DNA of 64,000 nucleotides, from the NCBI RefSeq assembly GCF_003576645.1, contig NC_044916.1, positions 25,914,367 through 25,978,366 of the forward strand. The letters run 5' to 3'. How positions within the stretch are numbered: position 1 is the first letter of the stretch; every line of letters starts with the position of its first letter. Source of the stretch: Ipomoea triloba. Taxonomy: Eukaryota > Streptophyta > Magnoliopsida > Solanales > Convolvulaceae. Position numbers and translations under genes: made by a program. Shown piece after piece: positions 44,739-54,839 of the stretch. Under the pieces are notes generated by a model. The model was not told the DNA's origin. It did not search any database and saw nothing but the letters and a program-made list of their open reading frames with translations.

Positions 44739-47700
44739 ATGGTGAACACAAGAGCTATACTTCCCTCTCAAGCTGGAGAGGCAGACAGTTCAGACTCGTC
44801 TATCCCAGCCGAAGTAAGAACAAAACAGCGTAATGATAGGCCCTCTGCCGCTGAAAAACAAACAGGGAAGAGGAAATCAGTGGAAAAAGGGGAAGGTGGT
44901 TGCGCTGAAAGAGCAGCAAAGAGAAAAACTGCAACAAAAAATCCATGCACAGATGAGGATGAAACTGTAGAGAAACAACAGAAGACATGGAATACAAGAA
45001 TGAGCCCGAAAATCGTGGCGGAGTTTGTTCAAGAGCTTACTGCTGAACAGAAAAGGGCCGTGGAAGAGATCGGATTTGGAGGGATATTACACCTCCAACT
45101 AACAAAGAGTGAAGGCCCTCTAATGAAGTACTTGATTAGGCAGTTCGATGTTTATCGCTCTGCAATCCAACTTGAAGGGGGTGAATTGCTGCTTATAGAA
45201 GAGGATGATGTTCAAAGAACATTGGGGATCCCACAAGGGAGCAACGTGGTTGAGGAGGCCACAAGATTTGAGCATCTGTCAGAAGATGGTGATAGTGCAG
45301 CATATGCCAACCTTGTGGCATCATGGAGGGAGCGATGGGGGATTGATGGTAAATCCCCAATCACAACATCAATGCCCGGGCAGATTCTGAAAAGAGGAGA
45401 CCATGGAGATATGTTTAAACGCGACTTTGTCTTATTTATAGTATCAGCAATGCTGTGTGGCCACCAAGATAGGTGTTGCAACTTTAGGATTCTAAAATCC
45501 TTGATAAACCTTGACCAGATCAAGACCTACAATTGGTGTGCCTATACACACAAGTCCATGGTCGACTCCATTCAATCTTTTCAGAAAAATGACAAGCAAT
45601 TCTTCACTGGACCCGTTGCATTCATCCTAGTAAGTTCACTTTATTTTCGATTTTTCATTACTATTTTTATAAAATAATGACTTATTTGTTTGTGAATCTA
45701 ATGTATTGAATCTGTGAATATATGGATATGAATGTGTGAATCTATAACAGATAGTAATATAATTAATGATATCTGTGAATATATACTTGTCAGTTTGTGA
45801 ATATATAGTATTGAAGGTGTGAATATATGGACATGAATGTGTGAATCTAGAACAGATACTACTGTAATTGTTGAAATATGTGAACAAGTATCACTGAAAT
45901 GTGTGAATATGAACCTTTCAAACTGTGAATCTAATGTATTGAATCTGTGAATATATGGATATGAATGTGTGAATCTATAATAGATAGTAATAGTGTATTG
46001 AATATGTGAATATACTATACTGGGTTTGTGAATATATGGACATGAATGTGTGAATATGGGCTTTTCAAACTGTGAATAACCTTCAATTCTAACTCCCTGT
46101 CTTGTGCAGCTTGTGTACTTTGACCGAGTACAGTTCAAGGGGATGAGAGTGAATAGAACATACCAAACCATTGTTGGGTGGAGTGCTGAACTTGCAAGAA
46201 AAAGGGTTAGAGAAGAAAACAAAGCAGGGTCATTTGGAAGGGGGACAGTGCTCCCTAGAATATCAAATCCTACTGATATTGCTGCTGCCACCTCCAGGCA
46301 AAATGATCAACCTCCTGTTGCTGCATTGAATATCCCATCATCAAGCGTAGATAAGGTGGCCGGGATCCTACAAAAGTTGGCTTCGACAGTAGGAGAGTTT
46401 GGTGAGGCTATGGCTGAAATTGGAAAGCAAGGAGCACCCGTAAATGTTATGAGGAAGACATTTTCGGGCTTATCAAACATGCTAAATGTTGCCAACACCA
46501 TAGAAGCCACTGCAACCCCAACATCCTCCCAGCTAGACGACATCTTCTTTGGTAGTGAAAGCTTCACTACGGCTGTGGATGCCCTTGTCGAAGCCTTTGA
46601 AAAGACAAGGAAGCAAATAGACCCTAATGCCCCTCCTTTTGACTTGGGGCTATCTCAAGCAACACAGCCATCGGACCAAATAGATGCTCCGACCTTTGAT
46701 TTGGGGCTGAGTCCATCACCAGCAGCAGCACAGCAACAGGAGGGGGATTTAGTGCTGACTCCACCACCACAACCAGCACAGCAGCAAGGGAGTGATTTGG
46801 GGCTGACTCCAACACCACCACCAGCACAGCAGCAACAGAAGGACAAGGAGCAACAGCAAGACAAGGAGAAAGAGAAGGAGAAAGAGCAAGAGACAGAGGA
46901 TGATGCGGGGGGACCGGGGATTGATGCCCTGGTGGATAGAATTGCAGGGGAAGCCACAAAAGATGCAACATTTTCAACCCCTGTTGTGACTAGAGTTCCT
47001 TTTCAAAGGGCTGATTCCCCTGCTGATGAATTTGATAGGTAATGGAATACTTTTACTTAGCAGACTCTAGAACTTAGACTACAAAGAATGATCTTAGTAC
47101 TATGTTTTTGTCAATCTATAGAATGGCTGTAAAAGTTAGCAATGAAGCCCTAAAATGTTATGAATGTGGACTACAAAAAATGTGAATGTTTAGTATGCAA
47201 TATATGAATATAAAATTATGAAGCTGTGAATCTGTGACAGAGGTGAATCTGTGAAGCTGTGAATATGGAATATATAAACTGTGAATATACAACATTAAAG
47301 CTGTGAATCTGTAAAACTGTAAATCATTTAACAATTTGTGAATATATATATAACAGATGGTGAATATACAATTAACAATTTGTGAACATAGGGATCTAAA
47401 GTTGTAAAGAAAGCATTGGGACACCTAAAACTAAACACCTTTAGGCTAAACCTCCAAAATTCTAAATTGTGAATATAGACCTCACAGATTGTGAACATAG
47501 TGATAACAAGGTGTGAATATATGGTTCTATATTTGGTAAGCATAAGCTTCTGTTTTTTGTTGACTAAATACTTCTATTATGTGAACACAGTGCATTGGCC
47601 GAGAGTGAATCGGACGTTGAGGATGTCATTACTAGAAAGAGGCCTCAACGAAAGTTCAAAAACATCCCCCTCAACCTACGGTCTCCATTCTGGAACGAGC

Positions 47701-48603
47701 ATGGGATGAAAATAAAAAATGCCACTGTCCCAGATAAACTCCTTTCGAACTATGCATTTGTACAAGTTTCTAGTGAACATCCTAAAGAGTATGTTCCATC
47801 TAAATATTTATTAATTACTTACATTAATGTGAATTGGGTAAATTTTCTATTTTTTTTTAATTTTAATTCTTTTTTTGTGGCTTTTGTAGTGAGTTACTTT
47901 TCAACTTTGGTGACATTGAGATCACTAGGGATCACTTCATCTCGCTCAGTGTTGGCCAAGTTGAAAATATCTTCTTGGATGTATGGGCATTGAGGCTCTC
48001 AATGCTTGACAAAGAGCGTGCACCCGGGCAACCAAAGAGGGTGTTTTTCAGCACAATTGCCTACGTAAGTCCTTTTTAAATATACTGTTTAAATATTGGT
48101 ATAACTGTGTTAGCTTGGTTACAGATTCACACATTCATACTAGTATATTCACAGTTTCTATACTCTAAATTCACATATTTCAATAATTACAGTAGTATCT
48201 GTTATAGATTCACACATTCATATCCATATATTCACAGCTTCAATACTATATATTCACATTCTGACAAGTATATATTTATAGATATCAGTAATTATATTAC
48301 TATCTGTTATAGATTCACACATTCATGTCTATATATTCACAACTTCAATACATTATATTCACAGTTTGAAAGGTTCATATTCACACATTTCAGTGATACT
48401 TGTTCACATATTTCAATAATTACAGTAGTATCTGTTATAGATTCACACATCCATGTCCATATATTCACACCTTCAATACTATATATTCACAATCTGACAA
48501 GTATATATTCATAGATATCAGTAATTAAATTAGTATCTGTTATAGATTCACACATCCATGTCTATATATTCACAACTTCTATACATTATATTCACAGTTT
48601 GAG

Positions 48604-48634
<31 letters not shown>

Positions 48635-49692
48635 ATCTTAGTTACAACTAGATCCCACCCACGAATGGATGAAATGTCTCCCGATGGAAAAAAAGAAACA
48701 AAACTTCTATGAGCGGATGACATATGAAATTGAGCGCCTACAAAATTTGGACATAAATGATGCGGACCTGGTGAGTTTATCAACAACACTCAGTTTTATC
48801 TAGTCACATATAAGACATTAATGACACTGTTTTTATTTTCCTTTTTTGAACTTAGATATTCTTTCCAGTGCTTCGTCACGGGCACTATTTTCTCATTTGC
48901 ATCAATGTTAAAGCCTCAAAACTTGAAATAATTGACAACAAGTCCTTAGTCCGTGGTGTTACCATGAAGGACAAGTATGGAGATTGCCCAACCCTCTTGG
49001 TAAGTTGATCACCAACTTGAGCTCCTTTTCAGTTGCTACATGTATGTGAATGTGTACTTTTCAAACCGTGAATATATAGTATATAAAGTGTGAATATAGA
49101 GTTATCAAAGTGTGAATGTATAGCATATGTAATATAATCACTGAAAATCTAACACTGAAATGTTTGAATCTGGTATTTTCAATCTGTGAATATAGAATAC
49201 ATAATCTGTGAATATACTGTTATGAATGTGTGAATGTGTAACAGTGGTAGACTTAAATATTTATGTCCAGGTTACAGCTTTAAAAGAATACCTAGCACTG
49301 GGGTCATCTTCCCTATTCTGGAAGGTGGATGAGCTAACCATAGAGGTTGTGGACATGAGTTGGAAAGAATCGAAAAATTACATTGATTGCGGACTATTTG
49401 TAATGAGGCATATGGAAACATATAAAGGGACATTGAATAAATGGAACCCGGGATTCAAAAAGCAAGCAAACTTAAATGTAAGTACACAAATACTAGCTTT
49501 GAATAATTTCTTATCTTTTTTTTTTTTTTTGCTAGCATTGCAATAAAGTATTTATTTGATCTTGTATATTTGTAGGAAAACTTCTTAATTGGATTGAGGG
49601 CCAGGTACGCCGCAACAATCATAAGGTGGCGTGCCAACATATTAAAAAACATTGTGATCAAGAAAACCAAACTCTTGTACAACAAGAAATGA
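44739..49692 (+). CDS. ULP1-type (C48) cysteine protease-like protein of the MULE, eight exons
   Basis: Exons: 44739-45629, 46110-47038, 47591-47788, 47890-48064, 48642-48770, 48856-48999, 49271-49477, 49576-49692. Together they make 2,790 bp, a whole number of codons (929 aa), with standard GT-AG borders throughout. The start is MVNTRAILPS; an upstream in-frame ATG at 44688 would lie in the proposed 5' UTR intron. Layout: basic lysine-rich N-terminus (nuclear signal-like), a conserved middle region, a Gln/Pro/Lys-Glu linker with four DLGL-like motifs (near residues 475, 494, 510, 526), then the protease domain with His784 (GHYFLICIN), Asp801 (EIIDNK) and Cys862 (YIDCGLFVM). Ulp1 proteases cleave SUMO and related conjugates. 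The usual oxyanion-hole Gln six residues before Cys is Ser here. The function in the transposon is unknown. Confidence 0.88.
45690..46085 (+). repeat. GTGAAT word array in intron 1 of the ULP1-like gene
   Basis: The intron 45630-46109 is almost wholly made of 'gtgtgaatctataacagata', 'gaatatatggatatgaatgt' and similar words. Flanking exon sequence lacks the motif. Confidence 0.85.
47155..47530 (+). repeat. GTGAAT word array in intron 2 of the ULP1-like gene
   Basis: Within intron 47039-47590, words such as 'aagctgtgaatctgtgacag' and 'attgtgaatatagacctcac' recur. The short introns 3, 5 and 7 (about 85-101 bp) have none. Confidence 0.85.
48115..48600 (-). repeat. GTGAAT word array, inverted orientation, in intron 4 of the ULP1-like gene
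   Basis: The motif appears as attcac on the + strand ('agattcacacattcatgtct', 'atattcacagtttgaaaggt') within intron 48065-48641. Its words match intron 1 in the opposite orientation, e.g. 'ctgttatagattcacacatt'. A T-run at 48607-48634 precedes the acceptor. Confidence 0.85.
49040..49255 (+). repeat. GTGAAT word array in intron 6 of the ULP1-like gene
   Basis: Intron 49000-49270 carries 'gtgaatatagagttatcaaa', 'gtgaatgtgtaacagtggta' and similar words on the + strand. Confidence 0.8.
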
Positions 49693-49749
49693 ACAGCTTG
49701 TACTCAAATGTGAATATACAATAGTTCCTTGAATTCCTGTAGAACTATG

Positions 49750-50570
49750 TTGTAATCACACACCAATAGCTTTATATTCACACACCCATAGCTTTATATT
49801 CATAATTTCAAAACACCACATTCACACTTCTCTAACTATAGAATTGACCATTGACCATAATAATCTTAACTCTGTTAACCAAATTCACAACTTAATAAAT
49901 CCAAAATCACAATTTCAATAATTATATTACTATATGTTCTACATTCACACGTTCATGTCTTTATATTCACAGCCTCAATACTCTATATTCACAGTCTGAA
50001 AAGTGCTCATATTCACCCTTCCGTTTCCATATATTCACATATTCTATACACTATATTCACACATTGAAAACTACACATTCACACATTTCAGTGATTATAT
50101 TACTATCTGTTCTACATTTCAGTTTTAAAACTAAACATTCACAACTTAATAACTCTAAATTCACAATTTCAACACTCCACAAGCATCACTAAAATGTACT
50201 AATTAATAACTCCAAAGAAATTTTATANTTCAATAATTATATTACTATCTGTTCTACATTCACACGTTTATGTCTTTATATTCACAGCCTCAATACTCTA
50301 TATTCACAGTCTGAAAAGTGCTCATATTCACACTTCCGTTTCCATATATTCACATATTCTATACACTATATTCACACATTGAAAACTACACATTCACACA
50401 TTTCAGTGATTATATTACTATCTGTTCTACATTTTAGTTTTAAAACTAAACATTCACAACTTAATAACTCTAAATTCACAATTTCAACACTCCACAAGCA
50501 TCACTAAAATGTACTAATTAATAACTCCAAAGAAATTTTATAACTAAATGTTCACAAATACAAAAAATAT
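49750..50570 (-). repeat. inverted GTGAAT words between the two convergent MULE genes, with a 315-bp duplication
   Basis: The spacer between the ULP1-like stop (49692) and the transposase stop (50575) is filled with attcac words. About 49914-50227 is repeated at about 50229-50543 with few differences, with a single N (50228) between the copies, so the duplication may be an assembly artefact. Confidence 0.8.
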
Positions 50571-50574
50571 ATTG

Positions 50575-53500
50575 TCATCTCTTATTAACATGAACTAATT
50601 CAGAACTCCCATAACTTGGATGTACAAGATATCCATCCCCAGCAATCTCAGATAAACTTCCCGACAAAATAGATTGAACAACACTCTTTGTAATTGAAGC
50701 AACCTTGTTTGCAGAACTCTTTCGCCCCCTAGCTACAGCAGACTTCTTTTCAATAATACTACTTCGCCTCTTATTACGCTCACCTTTCAATCTCCGGCTT
50801 GATGGATCTTGTACAATACCACTTGATGATGGGACATCAGACTCTTCAACATGAACATAACCAACCTCGGTTTCAACACTTTTCTTTGCACTTTGAANNN
50901 NNNNNNNNNNNNNNNNNNNNNNNNNNNNNNNNNNNNNNNNNNNNNNNNNNNNNNNNNNNNNNNNNNNNNNNNNNNNNNNNNNNNNNNNNNNNNNNNNNNN
51001 NNNNNNNNNNNNNNNNNNNNNNNNNNNNNNNNNNNNNNNNNNNNNNNNNNNNNNNNNNNNNNNNNNNNNNNNNNNNNNNNNNNNNNNNNNNNNNNNNNNN
51101 NNNNNNNNNNNNNNNNNNNNNNNNNNNNNNNNNNNNNNNNNNNNNNNNNNNNNNNNNNNNNNNNNNNNNNNNNNNNNNNNNNNNNNNNNNNNNNNNNNNN
51201 NNNNNNNNNNNNNNNNNNNNNNNNNNNNNNNNNNNNNNNNNNNNNNNNNNNNNNNNNNNNNNNNNNNNNNNNNNNNNNNNNNNNNNNNNNNNNNNNNNNN
51301 NNNNNNNNNNNNNNNNNNNNNNNNNNNNNNNNNNNNNNNNNNNNNNNNNNNNNNNNNNNNNNNNNNNNNNNNNNNNNNNNNNNNNNNNNNNNNNNNNNNN
51401 NNNNNNNNNNNNNNNNNNNNNNNNNNNNNNNNNNNNNNNNNNNNNNNNNNNNNNNNNNNNNNNNNNNNNNNNNNNNNNNNNNNNNNNNNNNNNNNNNNNN
51501 NNNNNNNNNNNNNNNNNNNNNNNNNNNNNNNNNNNNNNNNNNNNNNNNNNNNNNNNNNNNNNNNNNNNNNNNNNNNNNNNNNNNNNNNNNNNNNNNNNNN
51601 NNNNNNNNNNNNNNNNNNNNNNNNNNNNNNTGATAAACATTCACACATTCATAACTCTACATTCACAAACCCTATACTATACATTCACAGTTTCAAACGT
51701 ACACATTCACACATTTCAGTGATACTTGTTCAGTAATTATATTACTATATGTTCTACACTCACACATTTAGTACTCTAGATTCACAGCTTCTATACAGTA
51801 TATTCACAAATCAATAAGTCATTATTTTACAAAAATAGTATTGAAAATTCAAACTCAAAAGTGAATGAGTAAAATACAATAACATACCTTGACCAATACA
51901 ACTCAAACTCAGCTTCGGTGTCTGTGTACTTCAACAAACAATTAAATAGATCCATGAAATTCCTATTGTTCCTAAGTGTCTTGATGTGCTTCTTCGAGTT
52001 CTCACCGATATGCCATATGCAAAGACGATGCCGTGATGTTGTAAACACTTGAGAGATGGCAGCAGCCATGGCTGCGCATTGATCAGTCATAATGGTTTGT
52101 GGACATTTGCCACACATAGATCTAAGAAATGCTCTAAACAACCATACAAATGACTCTATCCTTTCGTTCATCAAAAAACCACACTCAAACATAATATTCA
52201 TACAATGGTGGTTCATCCCTACAAATGGACCACATATCATGTCGTACTTGTTAGTGCGATATGTTGTATCATGCACTAACAAGTCTCCAAACAACGCATA
52301 GTCTCGTCTCATTTGCCCGTCCCTCCAAAAAAAGCTAGTTAATCTTGCATCATCATCAACTTCAAAGTCAAAAAAGAAGTCAGGCTCATTACACTGCCTC
52401 CTCCTGAATATTTCAATCAACGAATTCGAATCAGTTCCATCCAAGCTCTTCAAAGACTCAGATGCCAATGAATTGTAAGCATCTCGATTGGTAAACCCAA
52501 CGAGTGGAGACCCTCCTGACTGATGTTTCAAAAACCTTATCCCATCCGCCAAGGCAACCCCACTCTTCTTTAAGTCTCTTAAGTATGAAAGTTGATTGTT
52601 TCCCACTCTTCTGTGCGAACGAAGTAGGTGACTCTTGTCTTTAGTGCTTAGCTTGTGGTTATGAGCTTTCTCGTGTTTTGTTACTGTCCACACCCCATTA
52701 CCATCTACATCGAACTGAATATATGCGCCACACCCCTTCCTTAAATCAATCTTTGAATACGCCTTAACACCACTGTTTTTCTTGGACTTACTACCAGCCT
52801 TGGAGCACAAAAATGTCTTCATCTTAACATTTTTAGTAGACCCTTGGTAGCGTTGCTTACCCTTCCTCACACTAAAACCAACTCTAAATGCATAATCGTT
52901 ATACAACTCATACGCTTCATCACCATTACTTACTACAATACCCACCAAATCTTGATCAACTGCACATATGAAATATAACCTCAAGTATGGAAAAACATAC
53001 CAAAAGAAAACAAATAAAAAGCAATCTAATGGAAATATATTCTCTATGTAGAGGGGGGGCGGGTAATGCCACACTATATATTCATATAAGCTATACTAGA
53101 TATTCACAGTTAGAAAACAACAGATTCATACATTCCAGTGATAATTGTTCAGTAATAGGATTACTATCTTCTCTACATTCACACATTCAATACACTAGAT
53201 TCACATACCATATACTGTGTATTCACATTTTGAAAACTCTAGATTCACACATTTCAGGGGCAATATGTTTAGCAATTATATCAACACTGTTATGCATTCA
53301 TACATTCAAAACTATATATTCACAAGTCCTATACTCTATATTCACACATCAAACACTATTACACACAACTACACATAAAATCATAAATCAATATGAATCA
53401 CTAATTTTACTCTAAAAAACAATTTAAAAAAAAAAACCTGGAATTGAAGTAGAATCCTCAGCATTTATACAGCCTTGATCATTGCTTGTTGAGACAACAA

Positions 53501-54041
53501 CTAAATCTGCATTCACTACAAATATAAAAAAATAAAACAGACTATCAGGAAACAGTGTGAATCTATAGTTCTAAATGTGTGAATCTACAACTATGTATCT
53601 GTGAATGTATAGTTGTATAAGTGTGAATCTAAAACTCAAATACATGGTTACACAATCAATCTAACCATAAATCCTAAATTCAAAAAAAACAAACATAAAT
53701 CTATACAATTCATCAAACAAGAATCCAAACTTAAAACCTGCAATCGAAGATGAGCCATCAACGTGTAAACTTAGTTGATCTACTGCCTCTGCCATCACTG
53801 CAAATATAAAAAATAAAACAGAGTATCAGGAAACAGTGTGAATGTAGTGTTCATAATGTGTGAATCTATCACTATGTAACTGTGAATGTAGAGTTGTATA
53901 AGTGTGAATCTAAAACTCAAATACATGGTTACACAATCAATCTAACCACAAATCCTAAATTCGAAAAAAACCTGCAATCGAAGATGAGCCATCAACATGT
54001 AAACATGAATCCAAACATGAATCTACTGCCTCTGCCATCAT
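50575..54041 (-). CDS. FAR1-related MULE transposase, partial because of an assembly gap
   Basis: Minus-strand exons seen: first exon 53972-54041 and/or its tandem copy 53738-53797 (MAEAVD...), then 53438-53515, then 51888-52959, then a gap, then a C-terminal part up to 50897 with stop at 50575. The big exon holds a FAR1-type zinc-binding DNA-binding domain (DEAYELYNDYAFRVGFSVRK, then Cys in FLCSK and RKGCGAYIQF, then HEKAHNHKLS) and the start of the MULE catalytic domain with Asp in LLVHDTTYRTNKYD and in TIMTDQCAAM, and CIWHI. The expected catalytic Glu is probably in TEAEFELYW before the donor at 51887. The C-terminus is basic and Ser-rich (RRLKGERNKRRSS). The transposase should recognise the palindromic ends; this is family inference. 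Confidence 0.88.
50898..51630. other. 733-bp assembly gap inside the transposase gene
   Basis: A run of Ns. It hides the middle exons of the transposase (probably the zinc-finger/SWIM part usual in these proteins). All open frames that cross it are meaningless. Confidence 0.98.
51635..51820 (-). repeat. inverted GTGAAT words in a transposase intron
   Basis: 'ataaacattcacacattcat', 'tattcacaaatcaataagtc' and related words fill the part of the intron that is visible beside the gap. In the sense of the transposase they read gtgaat. Confidence 0.8.
53080..53380 (-). repeat. inverted GTGAAT words in the transposase intron 52960-53437
   Basis: 'tctacattcacacattcaat' and 'tcacatttcaggggcaatat' type words recur. 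The open frame 52987-53415 on + merely reads them through. Confidence 0.8.
53438..54041 (-). repeat. tandemly repeated first exon-intron unit of the transposase gene
   Basis: Three exon-like pieces (53972-54041, 53738-53797, 53438-53515) each end in a TC-A-TTC-ATT-C(C/G)AG-like donor context followed by gttttt. Each of the two lower ones is preceded by the same 'aaataaaacag' type intron end with tttgtag/tttgcag acceptors. The introns between them share long near-identical stretches ('caaatacatggttacacaat', 'cagagtatcaggaaacagtg'). Two pieces encode MAEAVD...HVDGSSSIA; the third has diverged. All joins keep the frame. Confidence 0.75.
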
Positions 54042-54385
54042 TGAAGAAGAATTGAAAAGAAGAATTACGATGGTGAATCGAAATAATATCGCGATGTCGA
54101 ATCGATGATGAATCCAACGAGAATTGCGATGATGAATGAGAGAACTGCAATGATGAATCAAACAAAGGCGATGAGTTGTTTTGCGAGAATTGCGGCGATG
54201 ATGAATTGTTTTGCGATGATGTTGCGGCGATGATGAATTGATTTGCGATGATGGTGCATGACTGGACTGTGAAATCGCCTTCCTTCCTCTGCTCTGGTTC
54301 TCCCGCTGGTAGTCGACAACCGCCTGCCTATTGCTCCGTTAACGGCGTTAATTAACAAATTTTTTTTTATTTTAAAAAAAGCCAT

Positions 54386-54451
54386 AAACGACGTCGTTTT
54401 TGACCCAGGTGCACCTTGCAATGTGCACCTGGGTCCACGGCATAATTTGCG
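54386..54451 (-). repeat. right terminal repeat of the MULE with two palindromes
   Basis: The 34-bp palindrome at 54402-54435 (arms GACCCAGGTGCAC / GTGCACCTGGGTC, core with one mismatch) and the 14-bp perfect palindrome AAACGACGTCGTTT at 54386-54399 correspond to those at the left end. Arm sequences differ from the left end yet stay self-complementary. Confidence 0.9.
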
Positions 54452-54665
54452 CTCACCATGTGTAATATGTTCGTAAGTCGTAACTTAGAGGAGACAGTTA
54501 TGGCCTTATGGGCAATAACTGGGCTTCTAATTGTCCACTTGCTTTCACTTAGTATTTGTGACAGCCCATTATCATTAAACCATTGGGCCAAAATTATATT
54601 AGACCATATATGCATCGAAGAATAACTTAAGGTTGTATGTGATCATCAAGTGTTTGATGAGTGAA

Positions 54666-54833
54666 TAAGTGTACACGGGTCCACCTTGTAAGGTGGATCC
54701 GAATCTAAAATATACAATTTATATATGCTGAATGTTCACAATTTGCAATTCAAATTGTGAACATTCAGTAGATAAATGGACACGGATCCACTTTGTAAAG
54801 TGGACTTAGGTCAATGATGTAACTATTGTCCAA
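54666..54833. mobile_element. short MULE-family derivative next to the large MULE
   Basis: The left block 'acacgggtccaccttgtaag' / 'gtggatccga' and the right block 'cacggatccactttgtaaag' / 'tggacttagg' are palindrome-like end modules of the family in inverted arrangement. The interior is one inverted pair (gaatgttcacaatttgcaat / attgtgaacattc). Exact ends and target duplication not fixed. Confidence 0.55.
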
Positions 54834-54839
54834 ATTAGT

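Larger units (their letters stand above)
43641..54451. mobile_element. 10.8-kb Mutator-like element (MULE) with ULP1-like protease and FAR1/MULE transposase
   Basis: The perfect 9-bp target duplication ctcaccatg at 43632-43640 and 54452-54460 bounds the element exactly. The ends are caattgttatgccgtggac and (reverse complement) cgcaaattatgccgtggac. Two genes converge: an eight-exon ULP1-type protease gene on + (44739-49692) and a MULE transposase gene on - (50575-54041). MULEs carrying a ULP1 (C48) gene are known in plants (Kaonashi-type in Arabidopsis, CUMULE in melon), so the gene content has precedent. The perfect duplication, long intact frames and palindromic ends suggest a fairly young, possibly autonomous element, but the transposase 3' half lies in a 733-bp gap, so autonomy cannot be judged. 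Introns and spacers are filled with GTGAAT-type words. Confidence 0.95.

Noticed and set aside
45698..46291. Minus-strand frame with repeated 'IHTFN' and 'FTHS' peptides
   Set aside because: Translation of the GTGAAT word repeats in the protease intron; similar peptides arise wherever the repeat is dense (44023-44268, 48107-48514, 53000-53400).
50575..51722. Several long frames on both strands across 50898-51630
   Set aside because: They run through 733 Ns; only the 106-residue minus-strand C-terminal part is real sequence.
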